A DNA stretch of 43,755 bases from Aurantibacter sp034110465 (GCA_034110465.1 JAWUZD010000013.1:1-43755); one strand, 5' to 3'; counted from the first letter of the stretch, positions 25,962-34,588 are shown. Notes: a model not told the origin generated them from the letters alone. Made by a program: numbers and translations.

Positions 25962-26402
25962 AGTGTTCTTGGTTTACTGCTTATTCCAAATATATGATTT
26001 CTATTATGAATAGTGTAATGATACTTGTTTTTATAAATTGAAATAAAAAATATCGCTACAACTTATGTTATAGCGATTTTAGAACTTTGTTTACACTGAA
26101 ATTATAAGATCTTAATAAACAAACTATTTTGATTAGGGCTTATTAATGGTGCTTTTTTCAAAGATTCGTTTAACGTTTAGTATATGAAAAGTAGGCGATT
26201 GCAAAGAATAAAAACTGTCTATTGAGAACAAAATAGACATGAGTCAAAAGCCTTGAATTTAGCAATATTTCGTCTATTTTTTATATACTTCTTAAGTTAG
26301 CATTTCGTTTTCTTGTTTATCATATTTCAGATAAAACTTTGAATTTCAGAAGGTGTAATTGTATTAGTAATATTTTTTTAAAATGATAGTAATTATTACG
26401 GT
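25962..26402. other. Long intergenic region with terminator and pairing segments
   Basis: A 440-bp gap without a credible ORF. It holds the -7 box of the DUF2339 gene, a leftward terminator (26046-26077) and a set of complementary segments at 26217-26280. If the T9SS gene has no nearer terminator, its mRNA carries a 3' untranslated tail of about 350 nt. Confidence 0.6.
26046..26077 (-). terminator. Leftward terminator, member of a recurring hairpin family
   Basis: On the minus strand: arms ATCGCTATAAC and GTTGTAGCGAT with one G-U pair, loop ATAA, then TTTTTT. It resembles the hairpin at 28211-28237 closely. Confidence 0.75.
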
Positions 26403-27113
26403 CTATTCTTTTACAATTTTATATGATTTTGAAATTTTTAAATCTTCATTATTAACTTTTAATAAGTAAACCGCATTAGGTGAGTGTGTTAAGTTAATGG
26501 TATGATTTTTCGTTTTTAAAATTTGTTTCCCCATAAGATCATACAATTCAAAAGTTAGATTTTTGTCAGAATCTATTTTTAATAATGAAGTTGTTGGATT
26601 TGGATAAATAGAAACTTTGCCAAAAACAGTTTCCAAATCTTGAATAGATAAGGTTGCGCCATCATCCACAGCAGTAATAGAGTTGAAATTAATTGATGAG
26701 AAGGTAAAAGATATTGAATTTAAGGTTTGATTAATAGTACCGGTATATGGAGTCCATAAACCACTAGGAGTTTCCTTAACTTCTAACTTTAAATCTGCTT
26801 CATTTGCACTAGTGTTATTAAGTTCGCTGTCTTCATAGAAAAAAGTAATTTCACCACTAAAATTGTTTATTGCAGTTGAGCTATTATAAACTCTATCAAT
26901 ACTGGTGCCATTTGAAGTAGTTACCGGTGTTTCCGATTTTGAAATTGTAATCTCTCCAGTAATATCATAAGTAGATGATGGTGCTAATTTTAAGCCACTA
27001 ATATTTATAGAAGCTCCGTTTTCAATGGTAACTTTAGAAGTATTATCCACAGCTAATTGTTGTGCATTAATAAAGTTTGAATAAAGAAATACAATTAAGA
27101 GTAATTTTTTCAT
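26403..27113 (-). CDS. Secreted protein with T9SS type A sorting domain
   Basis: A 236-residue exported protein (signal peptide 1-18, ending INAQ). Residues 20-155 are a small beta-rich repeat-like domain. Residues about 160-236 are a type A T9SS C-terminal domain: VSIYPNPTTSLLKI, then FELYDLMGKQIL, ending VYLLKVNNEDLKISKSYKIVKE. This directs transport across the outer membrane and is normally cleaved off. The cargo is short and has no recognisable enzyme motif, so it may be a surface structural or adhesive part. It lies 15 nt after the gene at 27129-28025 and is surely co-transcribed with it. Confidence 0.85.
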   Translation of the reverse strand: MKKLLLIVFLYSNFINAQQLAVDNTSKVTIENGASINISGLKLAPSSTYDITGEITISKSETPVTTSNGTSIDRVYNSSTAINNFSGEITFFYEDSELNNTSANEADLKLEVKETPSGLWTPYTGTINQTLNSISFTFSSINFNSITAVDDGATLSIQDLETVFGKVSIYPNPTTSLLKIDSDKNLTFELYDLMGKQILKTKNHTINLTHSPNAVYLLKVNNEDLKISKSYKIVKE

Positions 27114-27128
27114 ATCTAAATCTTTTTC

Positions 27129-28025
27129 TTAAGGTGTATAATTACCACCAACTATAACCCAAGTAGTAACAGAAAATGGAACAGTTTGAAATATTGCTTG
27201 TAATCTAATGTATTCCCAATTGGTATCTAATGTAATACTTGCGTTTCCATCTATAGTTTCTCCGTTGCCAGTTACAATATCTACTTGACCAGTAGCAATC
27301 ATTCCAGCTTTAATAATATAAGTTTTACCATGTGTGTCAGCTGAGACAGTTGGCAATGTTACAGTTGTTGTTCCACCAAAAGAACATACTAATGTATGGT
27401 CAGATTCATCTAAAGTTATTGCGTTTGTAAGTGTTGCTTTTGCAGGAGTACTAAAACTACCATTAAGCGTTGTAGAACCAGGTATAGTTAAGTTTCCATT
27501 AGAATCTAATTCCATATTGTTTTGTGAACCCGATGTATTTCCTTGAGTCTGAAATATAAGCTTAGTAGGAATTTTCACTCCAGGAGTTCCATCAACTCTA
27601 GTGTAAATTTGTGCTGATAATTCTTCCCAACCACCATTATTAAATCCACCAAAACCAATGATCCCTAAATCATCATTATTATCTACCGTAGTTGGGGCAG
27701 TTAAAGAACCAGGCGTGAAGTGAAAATAAAGTTTTGGAAAAGCTGAAAAAGCGCCACTTTTACCTACAACAAGGTTAAGTTTTTCAGTACCATTATTATG
27801 TATAAAATTTACATTTCCTGATGGTAAATTAAATGCACTTTCCCAATCTCCAACGATTAACTTAGGTTGAGAACCTGTTCTTGAGGCTCTAATTATACTT
27901 GAGTTGTTTACATCTTCAACAACATAAGTTCCATTAGCACCTAAAGTATTTGTTATGTTTTGTGCTTGTGCGCTATTAGTAAATACAAAACTTACAATAA
28001 AGAGTAATGTAAAGAGGTTTTTCAT
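27129..28025 (-). CDS. Secreted beta-rich protein, operon partner of the T9SS cargo
   Basis: A 298-residue exported protein (signal peptide 1-22, ending SAQAQ). I do not recognise the family. It is Gly/Thr/Asn-rich and beta-structured, and residues 205-290 (TLTNAITLDESDHTLVCSFG, TTTVTLPTVSADTHGKTYII, VDIVTGNGETIDGN) resemble the terminal part of phage tail-fibre or surface-appendage proteins. There is no T9SS domain of its own. The first gene of a two-gene leftward operon, it ends 15 nt before the T9SS-sorted gene. A 19-bp palindrome sits in its promoter region. Confidence 0.65.
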   Translation of the reverse strand: MKNLFTLLFIVSFVFTNSAQAQNITNTLGANGTYVVEDVNNSSIIRASRTGSQPKLIVGDWESAFNLPSGNVNFIHNNGTEKLNLVVGKSGAFSAFPKLYFHFTPGSLTAPTTVDNNDDLGIIGFGGFNNGGWEELSAQIYTRVDGTPGVKIPTKLIFQTQGNTSGSQNNMELDSNGNLTIPGSTTLNGSFSTPAKATLTNAITLDESDHTLVCSFGGTTTVTLPTVSADTHGKTYIIKAGMIATGQVDIVTGNGETIDGNASITLDTNWEYIRLQAIFQTVPFSVTTWVIVGGNYTP

Positions 28026-28048
28026 ATATTATTTATTTTTTGTTAGGA

Positions 28049-28067
28049 ATTTGATTTTAAATCAAAT
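28049..28067 (-). promoter_or_regulatory. 19-bp palindrome upstream of the secreted-protein operon
   Basis: ATTTGATTT-T-AAATCAAAT is a perfect 9-bp inverted repeat with one central base, 24-42 bp before the start codon at 28025. The site and symmetry suit a dimeric regulator. No regulator is nearby. Confidence 0.45.
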
Positions 28068-28204
28068 ACACGATTTTTTATCTTGTTTAATGAATGCCAA
28101 TGTTAAGATGATATGAAATCGTTATAATGTTTTATATCAGCAGTTAAAAGAAGTTAGGCTAAAAAAATGACAAAGTCAAGTTTTGAGTTGTTAGATAAAT
28201 TCAT

Positions 28205-28237
28205 CAAAAAACCGCTATAACTTATCGTTATAGCGGT
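28205..28237 (-). terminator. Terminator of the transketolase pair
   Basis: An 11-bp stem (ACCGCTATAAC / GTTATAGCGGT) with a 5-nt loop. On the minus strand TTTTTT follows. It lies 30 nt beyond the stop at 28267. Confidence 0.88.
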
Positions 28238-28266
28238 CTTTAGAATTTTATAAATCAAAATTATAA

Positions 28267-29220
28267 TTACTTTCGTTTTACTACTTTTTCAGCAGCAAGA
28301 ATAATAGCATTAGCATTTAAACCATACTTTTCCATTAATTGTTCTGGTGTACCAGATTCTCCAAAAGTATCGTTAGTAGCAACAAACTCTTGAGGTGTAG
28401 GATTGTGTTGTGCTAAAATACGAGAAACACTTTCTCCTAAGCCACCTAAATGGTTATGCTCTTCAGCAGTTACAATACATTTTGTTTTTGCAACAGAGTC
28501 TAAAATAGCTTTAGCATCTAAAGGTTTAATAGTATGTATGTTTATTACTTCGGCAGTTATACCTTTATCGTTTAACGTTTTAGCAGCTTCTAAAGCTTCC
28601 CAAACTAAATGTCCAGTAGCAACAATAGTTACATCTGTTCCTTCTGTTAGGTTTACCGCTTTGCCAATTTCAAATTTTTGATTTTCTGGTGTAAAATTTG
28701 CAACTTTTGGTCTTCCAAAACGTAAATAAACTGGTCCGTCAAAATCTGCAATTGCAATGGTAGCCGCTTTAGTTTGGTTATAATCGCAGGTATTAATAAC
28801 TGTCATACCAGGTAACATTTTCATTAACCCAATATCTTCTAATATTTGATGCGTTGCGCCATCTTCACCCAAAGTTAAACCTGCGTGAGAAGCACATATT
28901 TTTACATTTTTACCAGAGTAAGCCACACTTTGTCTAATTTGATCGTAAACACGACCTGTAGAGAAGTTTGCAAACGTTCCAGTAAAAGGAATTTTTCCAC
29001 CAATAGTTAAACCAGCAGCCATTCCAATCATATTTGCTTCTGCAATACCAGCTTGGAAAAAACGTTCTGGATGATTTGCTTTAAAATCGTCCATTTTTAA
29101 CGATCCAATTAAATCTGCACAAAGTGCCACAACGTTTTCGTTAGTTTTTCCTAATTCTGTTAGTCCAGCTCCAAAACCTGAACGTGTATCTTTATTACCT
29201 GTGTTTTCGTATGTTTTCAT
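28267..29220 (-). CDS. Transketolase, C-terminal subunit
   Basis: A 317-residue subunit carrying the pyrimidine-binding and C-terminal domains of transketolase (pentose phosphate pathway, thiamine diphosphate-dependent). The pyrimidine domain opens DTRSGFGAGLTELGKTNENVVALCADL and includes FFQAGIAEANMIGMAAGL, with the catalytic Glu in AEAN. The C-terminal domain (about 190-317) includes TAEEHNHLGGLG. The enzyme is split into two genes, as is common in Bacteroidota. It begins 31 nt after the stop of the N-terminal subunit gene in the same operon. Confidence 0.95.
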   Translation of the reverse strand: MKTYENTGNKDTRSGFGAGLTELGKTNENVVALCADLIGSLKMDDFKANHPERFFQAGIAEANMIGMAAGLTIGGKIPFTGTFANFSTGRVYDQIRQSVAYSGKNVKICASHAGLTLGEDGATHQILEDIGLMKMLPGMTVINTCDYNQTKAATIAIADFDGPVYLRFGRPKVANFTPENQKFEIGKAVNLTEGTDVTIVATGHLVWEALEAAKTLNDKGITAEVINIHTIKPLDAKAILDSVAKTKCIVTAEEHNHLGGLGESVSRILAQHNPTPQEFVATNDTFGESGTPEQLMEKYGLNANAIILAAEKVVKRK

Positions 29221-29251
29221 AAGTCTAAAATCGTAATTCGTAAATCGGTTT

Positions 29252-30097
29252 TTAGTAGTCGCCTAAAGTTTCAGGGTTTTGTCTTAATCCTTCAGCTAAT
29301 TGTTCATCATTAGGTGCTTTTCCATGCCAAGCATGTGTATGCATCATAAAATCTACACCATTACCCATTACAGTTTTAAGTAAAATAACTACAGGTTTTT
29401 TATTTCCAGCTTTTGTTTTAGCGTCTTTTAATCCAGTTTTAATACTATCTATATCGTTTCCTTTTTCAACTTCAAGAACATCCCAACCAAAAGCTTCAAA
29501 TTTAGCTTTTACATTTCCAAGCGACATAACATCATCTGTAGAACCATCAATTTGTTGACCGTTTAAATCTACAGCAGCAATTAAATTATCTACATTATTA
29601 GCAGCAGCATACATAATAGCTTCCCAGTTTTGTCCTTCTTGTAATTCGCCATCGCCCATAAGAGCAAAAACAGTATGTCCGCAACCATTAAGTTTTTTAG
29701 ATTGCGCAGCACCAATAGCAACACTTAATCCTTGACCTAAAGATCCAGAAGCCATACGGATTCCTGGTAAACCTTCGTGCGTTGTTGGATGACCTTGTAA
29801 ACGTGAATTTAATAATCTAAACGTATTTAATTCTTCAATAGGGAAATAACCAGAACGAGCTAAAACACTATAAAATACTGGAGAAATATGTCCGTTAGAT
29901 AAAAAGAAAATATCTTCGCCTAAACCATTCATATCAAAACCGTCTTTACGATCCATAACATCTTGGTAAAGCGTTACTAAGTATTCTGCACAACCAAGAG
30001 ATCCACCTGGATGACCAGAATTAACCTTGTGTACCATACGTATAATATCTCTGCGTACTTGTGTTGTTAGCGCTTCGAGTTGCGTTGTCGTTGCCAT
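29252..30097 (-). CDS. Transketolase, N-terminal (thiamine diphosphate) subunit
   Basis: A 281-residue subunit with the diphosphate-binding domain: SGHPGGSLG early, then GDGELQEGQNWEAIMYAAAN (the GDG...N cofactor motif) and GNGVDFM near the end. I place the start at 30097 (MATTTQLEAL). The frame is open to 30172, but the extra residues are hydrophobic and non-conserved, and a good promoter lies inside that stretch. It forms the active enzyme with the C-terminal subunit encoded next. Confidence 0.94.
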   Translation of the reverse strand: MATTTQLEALTTQVRRDIIRMVHKVNSGHPGGSLGCAEYLVTLYQDVMDRKDGFDMNGLGEDIFFLSNGHISPVFYSVLARSGYFPIEELNTFRLLNSRLQGHPTTHEGLPGIRMASGSLGQGLSVAIGAAQSKKLNGCGHTVFALMGDGELQEGQNWEAIMYAAANNVDNLIAAVDLNGQQIDGSTDDVMSLGNVKAKFEAFGWDVLEVEKGNDIDSIKTGLKDAKTKAGNKKPVVILLKTVMGNGVDFMMHTHAWHGKAPNDEQLAEGLRQNPETLGDY

Positions 30098-30124
30098 TAA
30101 GTTGTGTGTTAAGTTAATTAGTGT

Positions 30125-30154
30125 CAAAATTAACTTTTTATACTGCCTAAACAA
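30125..30154 (-). promoter_or_regulatory. Promoter of the transketolase operon
   Basis: On the minus strand TTG (30154-30152), 19 nt, TAATTTTG (30132-30125). It fits the Bacteroidota consensus and leaves a leader of about 20-25 nt before the ATG at 30097. It supports the shorter start. Confidence 0.72.
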
Positions 30155-30352
30155 AATATTAAAACCAATCATTTATTAACTAAAACTTGTAGTTGCTAAC
30201 AATTTTTAAAAATGAAGGATTAAAAGGTCTTTTATGGAGCTTATCTAAAAGATTAAAAGATAAGATGTCAATCAAATTGTTTTTTTATAAAATGTTTAAG
30301 ACCTTAATACATTAAGTTATTTATATTTGCGCTTATACGTATATATTATTTT

Positions 30353-31483
30353 ATGACTTTTACTTTAGAAGCTAAGGATGCACAAAGTAGTGCAAGAGCA
30401 GGAACTATGACAACAGATCATGGCGTTATAGAGACACCTATTTTTATGCCAGTTGGTACGGTTGGTACAGTAAAAGGTGTACACCAGCGAGAATTAAAAG
30501 AAGAGATAAATCCTGATATTATTTTAGGAAATACATATCATTTATATTTACGTCCAGGTATTCAAACGATTGAAAAAGCAGGTGGATTACATAAGTTTAT
30601 GAATTGGGATAGGAATATCTTAACAGATTCAGGTGGTTACCAAGTGTATTCTTTATCTGGAAGACGAAAAATTAAAGAAGAAGGTGTAAAGTTTAAATCT
30701 CATATAGATGGTTCTTATCATGTTTTTACACCAGAAAACGTTATGGAAATACAACGTTCTATTGGAGCAGATATTATTATGGCTTTTGATGAATGTACAC
30801 CTTACCCGTGCGATTATAATTATGCAAAGCGAAGTATGCACATGACGCATAGATGGTTGGATAGATGTATGAATCACTTAGAGAAAGTACCTTTTAAGTA
30901 CGATTATTCTCAAACTTTTTTCCCAATTGTTCAAGGAAGTACTTATAAAGATTTACGTCGTCAATCTGCGGAATATATTGCAAATGCTGGAGCAGAAGGA
31001 AATGCAATTGGTGGATTGTCTGTTGGAGAACCAGCTGAGGAATTGTATGCAATGACAGAAATTGTTACAGAAATTCTTCCAGAAGATAAACCACGCTATC
31101 TTATGGGCGTAGGGACACCAATAAATATATTAGAAAATATTGCTTTAGGTGTAGATATGTTTGATTGTGTTATGCCAACACGTAATGCTCGTAATGGAAT
31201 GTTATTTACTGCTTATGGTTCTATTAATATTAAGAATTTAAAGTGGAAAGACGATTTTTCTCCTATTGATGATATGGCAATAACTTGGGTAGATACAGAA
31301 TATTCTAAAGCGTATTTACGTCACTTATTTCATGCAAATGAATTATTAGGAAAACAAATAGCATCTATTCATAATTTAGGATTTTATCTTTGGTTAACAC
31401 GCGAAGCAAGAAAGCATATTATTGCAGGAGATTTTAGAGCTTGGAAAGATAAAATGGTAAAACAAATGGATAATCGTTTGTAA
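30353..31483 (+). CDS. tgt: Queuine tRNA-ribosyltransferase (Tgt)
   Basis: A 376-residue enzyme that exchanges G34 of GUN-anticodon tRNAs for preQ1 or queuine. The substrate motifs are present: TDSGGYQV (Asp92) and FDCVMPTRNARNG with the nucleophilic Asp. The usual CxCxxC...H zinc site near residue 300 is not there: the segment reads DDMAITWVDTEYSKAYLRHLF. From memory this loss is typical of Bacteroidota Tgt. A TATATTTG box (30322-30329) lies 24 nt before the ATG, without a clear TTG. It opens a rightward unit with the LptF/LptG gene 11 nt downstream. Confidence 0.95.
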   Translation: MTFTLEAKDAQSSARAGTMTTDHGVIETPIFMPVGTVGTVKGVHQRELKEEINPDIILGNTYHLYLRPGIQTIEKAGGLHKFMNWDRNILTDSGGYQVYSLSGRRKIKEEGVKFKSHIDGSYHVFTPENVMEIQRSIGADIIMAFDECTPYPCDYNYAKRSMHMTHRWLDRCMNHLEKVPFKYDYSQTFFPIVQGSTYKDLRRQSAEYIANAGAEGNAIGGLSVGEPAEELYAMTEIVTEILPEDKPRYLMGVGTPINILENIALGVDMFDCVMPTRNARNGMLFTAYGSINIKNLKWKDDFSPIDDMAITWVDTEYSKAYLRHLFHANELLGKQIASIHNLGFYLWLTREARKHIIAGDFRAWKDKMVKQMDNRL

Positions 31484-31494
31484 AATAACTCACT

Positions 31495-32571
31495 GTGAAA
31501 ATTTTAGATTGGTACATATTAAAACGATATTTAGCTACATTTTTCGGAATGTTATTGCTGTTTATTCCAATTGCCATAACGGTTCATTTAGCCGAGAAAA
31601 TTGGTAAAATTTTAGACAGTGAAGCTACTGGAGTAGAAATCGCTCAGTATTTCTTAGATTTTACTATTTATTTTGCCCATTTATTATTTCCATTATTTTT
31701 ATTTTTATCTGTAATATGGTTTACTTCAAAATTAGCTAATAATACAGAAATTGTTGCTTTTTTAAGTTCAGGAGTTTCTTTTGCTCGTTTTTTAAGACCT
31801 TTTTTAATAGGTGCAACTTTAATTGCAGGGTTATCTCTTTTAATGGGCTTATATTTAGCACCAAAAGCTAGTGAAGGTTTTAATGGTTTTAAGTATAAAC
31901 ACCTTAATAAATATAGGCAAGTTACTGAAAAAGGAAACGTAATTAAGCAAATTAATGATAATGAAATCATTTACGTTAGTAGTTTTGACCCAAAACAAAA
32001 ACAAGGTTATAACTTTACTTTAGAGCATTTTGAAGAAGGAAGAATGACTCATAAAATATCTGCGACTTCAATTAAGTATATAGAAGAAGATTCTACATAC
32101 AGAATGAAGAATTATTTTTTAAGAAAAATTGGCCAATCTGAAGATGAATTAATAGTTGAAAGAAAAAAAGACACCTTATTTAATTTTGATTTAACAGATT
32201 TAACACCAGCTAAATATATAGCAGAAACTTTGCCCTATACAGAATTGATAGATTTTATTGACAAAGAAGAAAAAAGAGGCTCATCTAACATTAGTCGTTA
32301 TAAATTAGAGCTTTATCGTAAATGGAGTCTACCTGTTTCAGTTTTTGTTTTAACTTTAATTGCAGTAGCAGTATCATCGATAAAGCGAAGAGGTGGGATG
32401 GGCGTAAATTTGGCTTTTGGAATTACAGTAGCTATGATTTTTGTTTTCTTCGATAAAATATTCGGGACTTTAGCTGCGCAATCAGATTTTTCTCCACTAG
32501 TAGCTGTTTGGTTTCCAAATTTTATATTTGGGATAGTTGCAATTTTTCTATTAAAAAATGCAAAACGCTAA
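31495..32571 (+). CDS. LptF/LptG (YjgP/YjgQ) family permease
   Basis: A 358-residue inner-membrane permease of the family that, with LptB, pulls lipopolysaccharide from the inner membrane toward the Lpt bridge. About three N-terminal helices (to about residue 120) are followed by a periplasmic beta-rich domain (about 125-270) and three C-terminal helices (about 278-355), the LptF/G layout. The start is GTG at 31495 (VKILDWYILKRYL), which matches the family's conserved opening. The stop overlaps the next gene by 14 nt. Confidence 0.9.
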   Translation: MKILDWYILKRYLATFFGMLLLFIPIAITVHLAEKIGKILDSEATGVEIAQYFLDFTIYFAHLLFPLFLFLSVIWFTSKLANNTEIVAFLSSGVSFARFLRPFLIGATLIAGLSLLMGLYLAPKASEGFNGFKYKHLNKYRQVTEKGNVIKQINDNEIIYVSSFDPKQKQGYNFTLEHFEEGRMTHKISATSIKYIEEDSTYRMKNYFLRKIGQSEDELIVERKKDTLFNFDLTDLTPAKYIAETLPYTELIDFIDKEEKRGSSNISRYKLELYRKWSLPVSVFVLTLIAVAVSSIKRRGGMGVNLAFGITVAMIFVFFDKIFGTLAAQSDFSPLVAVWFPNFIFGIVAIFLLKNAKR

Positions 32572-33445
32572 GCAAAAAAACTACATACATTTACATCTTC
32601 TAGTTTTTATAGCAGGATTTACTGCTATATTAGGAAAGCTAATTACAATAGAAGCTATTTCTTTAGTTTGGTTTAGAATGGTTTTGGCTTCAATTCTAAT
32701 GTTTCTTTATATTAGAGTTAAAGGTGTGGATCTTAGTATTTCAAGAGTTTCTTTGTTTAAGTTGTCGTTTGCAGGAATTGTGATAGCTTTACATTGGATT
32801 ACTTTTTTTGCATCCATAAAATTATCTAACGCTTCAATTGCTTTGGCTATGTTTTCTACAGGAGCTTTTTTTGCTTCAATTATAGAGCCTATTATATATA
32901 AAAGAAAACTGATTCCTTATGAAGTTTTATTTGGTGTAATAGTAGTTGTTGGAATTTATCTAATTGTGCGAAGTCAATTAGATTATATCTTAGGAATGCT
33001 CTTAGGTGTATTGTCAGCTTTTCTATCATCTTTATTTGCTGTTTTGAATGGGAAATTTCTAGAAGAACATTCTGCAACTAAAATTTCTTTCTACGAATTT
33101 TTAAGTGGTGTACTTTTTATAACTGTAGTGTTGTGTTTTGTAGAAGATGACTTAAGTTGGGAGTTTTTTAATATTGGTTTGGAAAATTATGCCTACTTAT
33201 TTCTATTAGCATCAATATGTACAGCTTACGCATTTATTGCATCTGTTCATGTTATGAAGTGGATAAGTCCATTTACAGTAGTTTTAACTTATAATTTAGA
33301 ACCTGTTTATGGTATTTGTTTGGCGTTAATTTTCTTTCCAGAATCGGAAACAATGTTTCCAACCTTTTATTTAGGAGCAGCAATAATCCTAATTACCGTT
33401 TTGCTAAATGCTATTTTTAAGGGAAAGCGTAAAAATATTGGTTAA
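32558..33445 (+). CDS. EamA/DMT family transporter
   Basis: A 295-residue membrane protein with ten hydrophobic segments arranged as two EamA repeats (about 10-140 and 145-285). The second repeat ends LEPVYGICLALIFFPESETM, the typical EamA signature. It is probably an exporter of amino acids or other metabolites in the drug/metabolite transporter superfamily. The substrate is unknown. It overlaps the LptF/LptG gene by 14 nt and so is translationally coupled, though a functional link is not evident. Confidence 0.88.
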   Translation: MQNAKQKNYIHLHLLVFIAGFTAILGKLITIEAISLVWFRMVLASILMFLYIRVKGVDLSISRVSLFKLSFAGIVIALHWITFFASIKLSNASIALAMFSTGAFFASIIEPIIYKRKLIPYEVLFGVIVVVGIYLIVRSQLDYILGMLLGVLSAFLSSLFAVLNGKFLEEHSATKISFYEFLSGVLFITVVLCFVEDDLSWEFFNIGLENYAYLFLLASICTAYAFIASVHVMKWISPFTVVLTYNLEPVYGICLALIFFPESETMFPTFYLGAAIILITVLLNAIFKGKRKNIG

Positions 33446-33524
33446 ATGTGATTTTTTTTCCGATTAATTACATCAAAATTGTTTAATATTGTAAGCTAAT
33501 AACTAATTATAAAAGTAGTTCCTT

Positions 33525-34478
33525 ATGGAATATTTAGAATTTGAATTACCAATCAAAGAGCTAGAAGACCAACTTCAAAAATGTCAGATTATTGGAGAAG
33601 AAAGTGATGTTGATGTTACTGAAGCTTGCAAGCAAATTGAAAAAAAACTTTTAGCTACAAAAAAAGACATATACAAGAACCTTACGGCTTGGCAACGGGT
33701 TCAATTATCACGTCATCCAGATAGACCATATACTTTAGACTATATTAAGGCTTTATGTGGTGATACATTTCTAGAGCTTCATGGCGATAGGAATTTTAAA
33801 GATGATAAAGCTATGATTGGTGGTTTAGGTAAAATTGGCGATCAATCTTTTATGATTATTGGTCAACAAAAAGGGTATAATACAAAAACACGTCAGTATC
33901 GTAATTTTGGTATGGCAAATCCAGAAGGTTACCGTAAAGCATTGCGTTTAATGAAATCTGCAGAGAAGTTTGGTATTCCTGTAATTACTTTATTAGACAC
34001 TCCAGGTGCATATCCAGGTTTAGAAGCAGAAGAAAGAGGTCAAGGAGAAGCAATTGCACGTAATATTTTAGAAATGACTCGTTTGCAAGTACCTATTATT
34101 AGTGTGGTTATTGGAGAAGGAGCTTCTGGTGGTGCTTTAGGAATTGGAGTAGGAGATAAAATTTTAATGTTAGAGAATACGTGGTATTCTGTAATTTCTC
34201 CAGAATCTTGTTCTTCTATTTTATGGCGTAGTTGGGAATTTAAAGAACGTGCTGCAGACGCTTTAAAATTAACAGCAAAAGACATGAAAAAAATGAAAAT
34301 TGTTGATGAAATAGTTAAAGAACCTTTAGGTGGAGCTCATCAAGATAGAGAAGCTACTTTTAAAACAGTTAAAGCTGCTATAATAGAATCTTATAATCAG
34401 TTTAAAGATTTAACACCAAAAGAATTAGTAGCAAAACGAATTGATAAATATGCACAAATAGGAGAGTTTAAGGACTAA
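33525..34478 (+). CDS. accA: Acetyl-CoA carboxylase carboxyltransferase subunit alpha
   Basis: A 317-residue subunit that, with AccD, moves CO2 from biotin to acetyl-CoA in the first step of fatty acid synthesis. It has the AccA N-terminal helices (LEFELPIKELEDQL) and a crotonase-fold core with VITLLDTPGAYPG and VIGEGASGGALG, which form the oxyanion holes. The length is normal. It is closed by an intrinsic terminator 25 nt after the stop codon. Confidence 0.97.
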   Translation: MEYLEFELPIKELEDQLQKCQIIGEESDVDVTEACKQIEKKLLATKKDIYKNLTAWQRVQLSRHPDRPYTLDYIKALCGDTFLELHGDRNFKDDKAMIGGLGKIGDQSFMIIGQQKGYNTKTRQYRNFGMANPEGYRKALRLMKSAEKFGIPVITLLDTPGAYPGLEAEERGQGEAIARNILEMTRLQVPIISVVIGEGASGGALGIGVGDKILMLENTWYSVISPESCSSILWRSWEFKERAADALKLTAKDMKKMKIVDEIVKEPLGGAHQDREATFKTVKAAIIESYNQFKDLTPKELVAKRIDKYAQIGEFKD

Positions 34479-34502
34479 TCTATCATAAATACCATTAACA
34501 TT

Positions 34503-34537
34503 AAAAATCTGAAATGTAATGTTTCAGATTTTTTTTA
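34503..34537 (+). terminator. Terminator of accA
   Basis: A 12-bp stem (AAAAATCTGAAA / TTTCAGATTTTT) with a 7-nt loop and a run of T. Confidence 0.92.
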
Positions 34538-34540
34538 TGC

Positions 34541-34588
34541 TTATTAACAATTTTTCCGACTTATTAACAGTTTAAATGTTTATTAATG
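34541..34588 (+). repeat. Three phased TTATTAA boxes upstream of dnaB
   Basis: TTATTAACA at 34541 and 34561, and TTATTAATG at 34580: a direct repeat with 19-20 nt spacing, about two helical turns. The first two differ from the DnaA-box consensus TTATNCACA at one base. They lie 110-160 bp before the dnaB start. Confidence 0.4.

Noticed and set aside
30098..30172. Longer N-terminus for the transketolase N-terminal subunit
   Set aside because: A consensus promoter lies inside this stretch (30125-30154), so the residues are not translated.
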